From Rufibacter glacialis (GTDB lineage: Bacteria > Bacteroidota > Bacteroidia > Cytophagales > Hymenobacteraceae), in the NCBI RefSeq assembly GCF_008271745.1, contig NZ_VKKZ01000026.1, forward strand, positions 1 through 64,000: a DNA stretch of 64,000 bases, written 5' to 3'. This document shows positions 59,433-64,000 of the stretch, piece after piece. Position 1 is the first letter of the stretch, and each line of letters starts with the position of its first letter. The translations under genes were made by a program, and so were the position numbers. The notes below the pieces were generated by a model that ran no database searches, was not told where the DNA came from, and saw only the letters and a list, made by a program, of their open reading frames with translations.

Positions 59433-62400
59433 ATGAAGAAAAAATACAGTCTCCTCATTTTACCTTTCGCGTTGTTTTGGCTGGTGCAGGCATGTACCAC
59501 CTCAAAACCGTTCTATGCCCCTACCGCCCTCAACTGGCAGGAGCAAGCCCCCAAAGACCCTTCTGAGCTTATCTACAGCGTCTTCCTGATTGGAGATGCC
59601 GGGGCTCCGCTTACCGGTAAGCCTGACCCTACGCTCATGCACCTGAAGTCCCAGATAGACGAAGTGGGTGAAAAGAGTGCCGTGGTATACCTGGGCGACA
59701 ATATCTACCACAACGGCTTGCCTAAGCCAGAGGCCTATGACCGTAAGATAGCTGAGGACCGCATGAAGGCCCAGCTGGATATCCTGAAAGGGTACAAGGG
59801 CGAGAAATACATGATCCCCGGTAACCATGACTGGGGTGGGGGCAGCGGTTCCCCAGACGGTTGGGAAGCCGTGGTGCGCGAGGAACGGTTTGTGGAAGAG
59901 TACCTCGCTGACAGCAACATTGTAGTGGGTACTGACTTCTTTGTGCCCGGCAACGGATGCCCTGGTCCTTTTGAGGTGCTGATTGAGGAAGAGATTGTCC
60001 TCATTGCTTTAGATTCCCATTGGTGGCTACATCCCTATGAAAAACCTTACGGTGATGAAAGTCCCTGCGGCGTGGTCAATGAGGTAGACATGCTGGTGCA
60101 GTTGGAAGACATCATCCACAAGAACAAAGAAAAGAACATTGTGGTGGTGGCTCACCACCCCCTGTTCAGTAACGGGATCCACGGTGGGTATTTCACCCTC
60201 ACCGACCACCTGTTCCCCCTGACCATCCTGCGCAAGGGGTTTGTGTTGCCTTTGCCCGTGATCGGGTCCATCTATCCGCTGGCCCGCAAGTATGGGGGCA
60301 TTGCCCAGGATATTCCGCACCCCTCGTACCAAGCGTATATCAATGGGTTGATGGCCATTTTCAACAAATATGACAACATCACTTATGCGGCCGGGCATGA
60401 GCACAACCTGCAGTATACCAAGCAAGGCAGGCTAGCCCACATTGTCAGCGGGGCCGGGTGCAAGACGCAGCACGTGAAGAACGGCGGTGACGCCCTGTAC
60501 GCAGAAAAAACCCAGGGCTACGCCCGCATCAACTATTACAAGAACGGCGAGGCCTGGGTTGAATTCTGGGCCAAGAACGACGATGACGAACCGGCCCGGC
60601 TGTCGTACAGAACGCAGATGTACACCAAGGCCAAGCCAGAGACAGAGCAGTTGGCGGTTTCCTCCGTTGACTACAAAGACAGCACCATCACCTTGCCGGC
60701 CAATTCTGTTTACGCGGCCAAGGGCTTAAAGCAAGGGCTGTTGGGTAACCACTACCGCCAAGAGTGGAAAACCCCGGTTTCTATGCCCTTGCTGGATCTG
60801 CAGCGCGAGAAGGGAGGCCTGATACCCTACCAGAAAGGGGGCGGAAAACAGACTTCTTCCCTGAAACTGCGCAATGAGGAAGGCCGCGAGTATACCCTCC
60901 GGTCGGTGAACAAAGACCCTACCAGCGTGCTGCCGGTGGCCCTGCAGGAAACCTTTGCCCGTGACCTATTGCAAGACCAGATCTCGGCCCAGCACCCATA
61001 CGGGGCGCTGGTAGCGGCCAAGCTGGCCGGTGCCGCCGGAGTGTACCATACCAACCCTAAATTGGTGTACATCCCCAATGACCCGCGCCTGCGCCAGTAC
61101 CTGGATGAGTTCAGCAACACCGTGGCCTTCTTAGAGGAAGACGCCGATGAAGACCATTCTGACGTGGCCAGCCTGGGCAACGCCACCAACATCATAGGCA
61201 CTGAAAGACTGCTGGAGCGAAAACGCAACGACCATGACAACCGCGTAGACGAGCAGGAGTTTGCCAAAGCCCGCCTCCTGGACATGCTTATTGGCGACTG
61301 GGACCGGCATGAGGGCCAGTGGCGTTGGGTGGAGACCAGATCAGGCGAAGACAACCGTACCTACCGGCCGGTGCCCGAAGACCGCGACGTGGCCTTCTTC
61401 AAAGCTGATGGGATCATTCCCTGGCTCGTGAGCCGGCGCTGGGCGGTGCGTAACTTCCAGCACTTCGGCAAAGACTACAGTGATTACAAGGGATTGAACT
61501 TAACGGCCCTTACCGTTGACCGTACCTTCCTGTCCAGTGTCACGCGGGAGCAGTGGATTGCCCTGGCCAACGAGATGAAGGCTTCCATGACTGATTCCGC
61601 CATTGAAGAGGCGGTGCGCCAGATGCCCCCCGAGGTATATCCTATCTCCGGGCCTGAACTTATTGCCAAGTTGAAGTCCAGAAGAGAGCTGCTGCCCCAG
61701 GTGGCGGAGAAATATTACCTGCACCTGGCCGAGGACGTGGACATTGCCGGCTCAGACAAACGCGAGAAGTTTGAGGTACACCGCATCAGTGATGACGAGA
61801 CTGAGGTGACCGTGCGCAAGATCAACAAAGAAGGCAAGGTGTCTAAAGTGCTTTACCACCGCAAATTCCTGAACAAAGAAACGGAGGAGATCAGGTTGTA
61901 CGGCCTGGGTGGCGATGACATATTTGAGGTGACCGGCAGCGTGAAGACCAGCCCCATGCTGCGCATCATTGGCGGCGAAGGCAATGACTCCATCGCAGAT
62001 AACTCCACAGTGAAAGGCTTTGTGCGCAAAACCAAGGTCTATGACTTTACCGGCGAGAAAAACACGTTGGCGCTGGGCTCTGAGGCGGAAGACAAAACCG
62101 AGGCCTTTGAAGAGGTGAACCTCTATGACCGGGACAACTACAAGATCCCCTACTTCGGCCCCCGCCTCTCTATTGAGTATAACGTGGATGACGGTGTGTT
62201 CCTGGGCGGCGGCGTGCTGTACCGCAACCACAAGTTCCGGAAGCAGCCGTACGCCTCTGAGCATTACCTGCGGGGCAATTACGCCTTTGCCACCAAGGCT
62301 TACAACATACGGTATGACTCAGAGTTCAAGCAGGTCATGAATGATCGGCTGGACCTGGGGGTGAAAGCCGCCATCTTTGGGCCGCAGTACCAGATCAACT

Positions 62401-63176
62401 ACTTTGGTCTGGGCAATGAGACCGAGCAAAACCTGCCCATTGAGGAGTACCGGGTGCGCCAGGAAAGAATGATGGTGTCGCCTACCTTGAACACCAGTTT
62501 CACCAAGTACATTAGAGTGGGCCTGGGGCCTTTCTATGACCGGTACAAACTGCAGCACTACCCAGGGCGTTTCGTGGATAAGGTACTCCCGGAGAGCGCC
62601 TTCGGGATTGAGCAGTATGCCGGGTTAAGGGGTTTCCTGAACCTGCAGGCCGTGAGTACGCCTATCAACCCCCGTATTGGCCTCAAGTGGCTCAATGAAT
62701 TCTCTTACAGCCGGCAGTTAGGCGGAGAAGGTCGGAATTTTGGAAGGGTGGGCTCTGAGTTCATCTTCTACATTGGCCCGCGGCTACCATTCCAGCTCAC
62801 CCTGGCCGCCCGGTTAGGCGGGGCGCACAACTTTGGTGAATTCGCCTTCCACCAGGCCAACACCCTGGGCGGGCTCTCCAACTTAAGAGGCTACCGGCGT
62901 ACCCGTTTTGCCGGGCGTAGCAGCGTCTACCAGAACACCGAGGTACGGGTAGAAGTCTTCAAGTTCAACGTGTACCTGTTCCCGGGTAAATTTGGGATAA
63001 TGGGCTTGGTAGACCATGGCCGCGTGTGGGCAGATGGGCAAAGCTCCAATAAAATACACCGGGGCGTGGGCGGCGGTATCTGGATTGACGTGCTCAAGCA
63101 GGCCGTGGTCAATGCTACCTACTCTGTGGGGGAAGAAGATAAGCTCTTCAACCTCAACTTCGGGTTCCTTTTTTAA
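59433..63176 (+). CDS. Metallophosphoesterase / Omp85-type barrel fusion lipoprotein
   Basis: A 1247-residue surface protein. ATG 59433 gives a lipoprotein signal (KKKYSLLILPFALFWLVQAC, lipobox LVQAC); the seven residues upstream in the frame have no such signal. N-terminal metallophosphoesterase domain (about residues 50-420): GDAG, VYLGDNIYHNG, PGNHDWGGG, HHPLFSNG and AAGHEHNLQY give the full set of metal ligands. The central 420-780 region is unassigned, including a DRDVAFF-type segment. From about residue 890 a BamA/TamA-like Omp85 barrel follows (RLSIEYNVDDGVFLGGGVLYRNH ... GLSNLRGYRRTRFAGRSSVYQNTEVRVEV ... LFNLNFGFLF, ending in Phe). A lipid-anchored phosphatase tied to an outer-membrane channel is unusual; a role in phosphate scavenging or export is inferred. 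Confidence 0.88.
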   Translation: MKKKYSLLILPFALFWLVQACTTSKPFYAPTALNWQEQAPKDPSELIYSVFLIGDAGAPLTGKPDPTLMHLKSQIDEVGEKSAVVYLGDNIYHNGLPKPEAYDRKIAEDRMKAQLDILKGYKGEKYMIPGNHDWGGGSGSPDGWEAVVREERFVEEYLADSNIVVGTDFFVPGNGCPGPFEVLIEEEIVLIALDSHWWLHPYEKPYGDESPCGVVNEVDMLVQLEDIIHKNKEKNIVVVAHHPLFSNGIHGGYFTLTDHLFPLTILRKGFVLPLPVIGSIYPLARKYGGIAQDIPHPSYQAYINGLMAIFNKYDNITYAAGHEHNLQYTKQGRLAHIVSGAGCKTQHVKNGGDALYAEKTQGYARINYYKNGEAWVEFWAKNDDDEPARLSYRTQMYTKAKPETEQLAVSSVDYKDSTITLPANSVYAAKGLKQGLLGNHYRQEWKTPVSMPLLDLQREKGGLIPYQKGGGKQTSSLKLRNEEGREYTLRSVNKDPTSVLPVALQETFARDLLQDQISAQHPYGALVAAKLAGAAGVYHTNPKLVYIPNDPRLRQYLDEFSNTVAFLEEDADEDHSDVASLGNATNIIGTERLLERKRNDHDNRVDEQEFAKARLLDMLIGDWDRHEGQWRWVETRSGEDNRTYRPVPEDRDVAFFKADGIIPWLVSRRWAVRNFQHFGKDYSDYKGLNLTALTVDRTFLSSVTREQWIALANEMKASMTDSAIEEAVRQMPPEVYPISGPELIAKLKSRRELLPQVAEKYYLHLAEDVDIAGSDKREKFEVHRISDDETEVTVRKINKEGKVSKVLYHRKFLNKETEEIRLYGLGGDDIFEVTGSVKTSPMLRIIGGEGNDSIADNSTVKGFVRKTKVYDFTGEKNTLALGSEAEDKTEAFEEVNLYDRDNYKIPYFGPRLSIEYNVDDGVFLGGGVLYRNHKFRKQPYASEHYLRGNYAFATKAYNIRYDSEFKQVMNDRLDLGVKAAIFGPQYQINYFGLGNETEQNLPIEEYRVRQERMMVSPTLNTSFTKYIRVGLGPFYDRYKLQHYPGRFVDKVLPESAFGIEQYAGLRGFLNLQAVSTPINPRIGLKWLNEFSYSRQLGGEGRNFGRVGSEFIFYIGPRLPFQLTLAARLGGAHNFGEFAFHQANTLGGLSNLRGYRRTRFAGRSSVYQNTEVRVEVFKFNVYLFPGKFGIMGLVDHGRVWADGQSSNKIHRGVGGGIWIDVLKQAVVNATYSVGEEDKLFNLNFGFLF

Positions 63177-63233
63177 TCGGTGCACCAGCACTTCTGTTTT
63201 TAACCTACTTTCTCAATTACCGCCATCCCCTGC

Positions 63234-64000
63234 ATGAAACAGCTTGTTATCTTATTGGTGGGAGTCCTGGCCCTGGCCCCTCTGGAACGGGCCCTGGGGC
63301 AAGGGCTCTTCTCAGACTCTTTGAGAGCTGCCCGCGCGGGCACAGACCCCAAGGAACTGGCCAATCCCTCTGTGCTGGGCATGGGCAAAAGCAAAGGCGT
63401 GATCATCAGGTATGAGCGGCTGCCCCGGTTTGGCATGCACTCCCAGGGCCAGCAGAGCAAGGTGGAAGACGCCCGCGCTGATGTGCTCAGAAGCAACCGG
63501 TTTGAGTTCAAGGCCTATGCGCCCCTGGTGAACAACCCGCACTTCAAGCTGGTGTTGGGCGGGGGCTATTTTTTAGAGGAGTTTAACTTCAAACAGCCCC
63601 AAAACCAGGAATACCCTTTGTACCAGCGGCTGGAAGACAAGAACCTGCGCTCCCTGGATGGCCAGTTGGTGATGTTGCGCCCCATTGATGAGAAGAACTA
63701 CCTTATCTTCCGGGTGAAGGGGGAACTGAACGGCGATTACGGCAAACACTCCAAGGTGAGCCTGACAAGGTACCTGCGTACCTCCATGGAGGCGATCTAC
63801 GGCTGGAAGAAAAGCCCTTTCCTTTCGTACGGGCTTGGGGTGCAGCTGGGCTACGCCTTTGGGCGGCAGACCATTTACCCTGCCCTTTTATACAACCGCA
63901 CCTTTAATGATAAATGGGGCGTGGAGGCCATCTTCCCGGCCAACGTCACGTTCCGGCGCAACTTCTCAGAGAAGTCGCTGCTGTACATGGGCTACCGGAT
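63234..64000 (+). CDS. DUF6268-like outer-membrane beta-barrel protein (partial, runs off the window)
   Basis: An open frame from ATG 63234 to the right edge (255 codons, no stop seen). Signal peptide (KQLVILLVGVLALAPLERALG, then Q), then barrel-like strands: GVIIRYERLPRFGMHS, RFEFKAYAPLVNNPHFKLVLGGGYFLEEF, NYLIFRVKGELNGDYGKHSKVSLTRYLRTSMEAIYGWK, PFLSYGLGVQLGYAFGRQTIYPALLYNRTFNDKWGVEAIFPANVTFRRNF. The alternating amphipathic strands and the KWGVEAIFPANV segment resemble the DUF6268 family of putative outer-membrane proteins. It starts 57 bp after the fusion protein stop and may be co-transcribed. Confidence 0.8.
   Translation, partial: MKQLVILLVGVLALAPLERALGQGLFSDSLRAARAGTDPKELANPSVLGMGKSKGVIIRYERLPRFGMHSQGQQSKVEDARADVLRSNRFEFKAYAPLVNNPHFKLVLGGGYFLEEFNFKQPQNQEYPLYQRLEDKNLRSLDGQLVMLRPIDEKNYLIFRVKGELNGDYGKHSKVSLTRYLRTSMEAIYGWKKSPFLSYGLGVQLGYAFGRQTIYPALLYNRTFNDKWGVEAIFPANVTFRRNFSEKSLLYMGYR

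Overview
The window looks like chromosomal DNA from a Bacteroidota bacterium, most likely order Cytophagales, family Hymenobacteraceae (Rufibacter, Pontibacter or Hymenobacter type). This is inferred from a type IX secretion sorting domain, promoter -7 elements of the form TAnnTTTG, little sign of Shine-Dalgarno sites, the conserved RDD/SpoIIM/DUF4129/DUF4350/MoxR/DUF58 cluster, LytS/LytTR regulation and many lipoprotein or beta-barrel envelope proteins. Most of the window is GC-rich with strong hairpin terminators; the first 2.6 kb is visibly more AT-rich.

Layout. 1-2650: four small unknown genes, all on +, each followed by a 60-75 bp imperfect palindrome that resembles an integron attC site. 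2707-3775: a VOC-fold protein and a methyltransferase. 4078-9204 (minus): a Leloir galactose operon in transcription order lacI-type regulator, sodium/sugar symporter, galK, galT, with two copies of an operator-like palindrome upstream of the regulator. 9676-16955: beta-galactosidase, sulfatase and a GH43 lipoprotein. Together these suggest use of a sulfated or galactose-rich glycan. 17175-24265: the RDD to DUF58 membrane/AAA cluster. 24429-27672 (minus): a LuxR-type regulator and a kaiB-kaiC pair without kaiA.

28269-31140: GlcG-like protein, unknown protein, tRNA-Asn, pheS. 31457-34073: LiaF-like protein plus a LytS/LytTR two-component pair. 34417-41414: TetR, TolC-type channel, adaptor and RND pump, followed by an acyl-carrier-like protein whose usual serine is threonine. 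42389-48459: YgjP-like metallopeptidase, DUF1232 protein, NlpC/P60 hydrolase, small HExxH protein, two thioredoxin-fold proteins, PfpI-like protein and a beta-barrel protein. 48636-53192: HDAC-family hydrolase, then a minus-strand flavoprotein / type III polyketide synthase / methyltransferase cluster that could make phenolic lipids. 53347-54394: a protein that is little more than a T9SS sorting domain, and a beta-barrel protein. 55328-58836: tRNA-Arg, a small basic protein, a cyclase-like DUF2652 protein and, convergent with it, an HD-domain protein with a Pycsar-effector-like membrane domain. 59433-64000: a 1247-residue metallophosphoesterase/Omp85 fusion lipoprotein and the start of another beta-barrel protein.

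The most notable signals are the attC-like cassette array at the left edge, the KaiBC pair with an altered phosphosite, the cyclase-like / HD-PycTM neighbours, the phenolic-lipid cluster, the atypical carrier protein, and a family of short near-palindromes shared by many intergenic spaces. All functional assignments are from reading motifs in the sequence; no database search was run.
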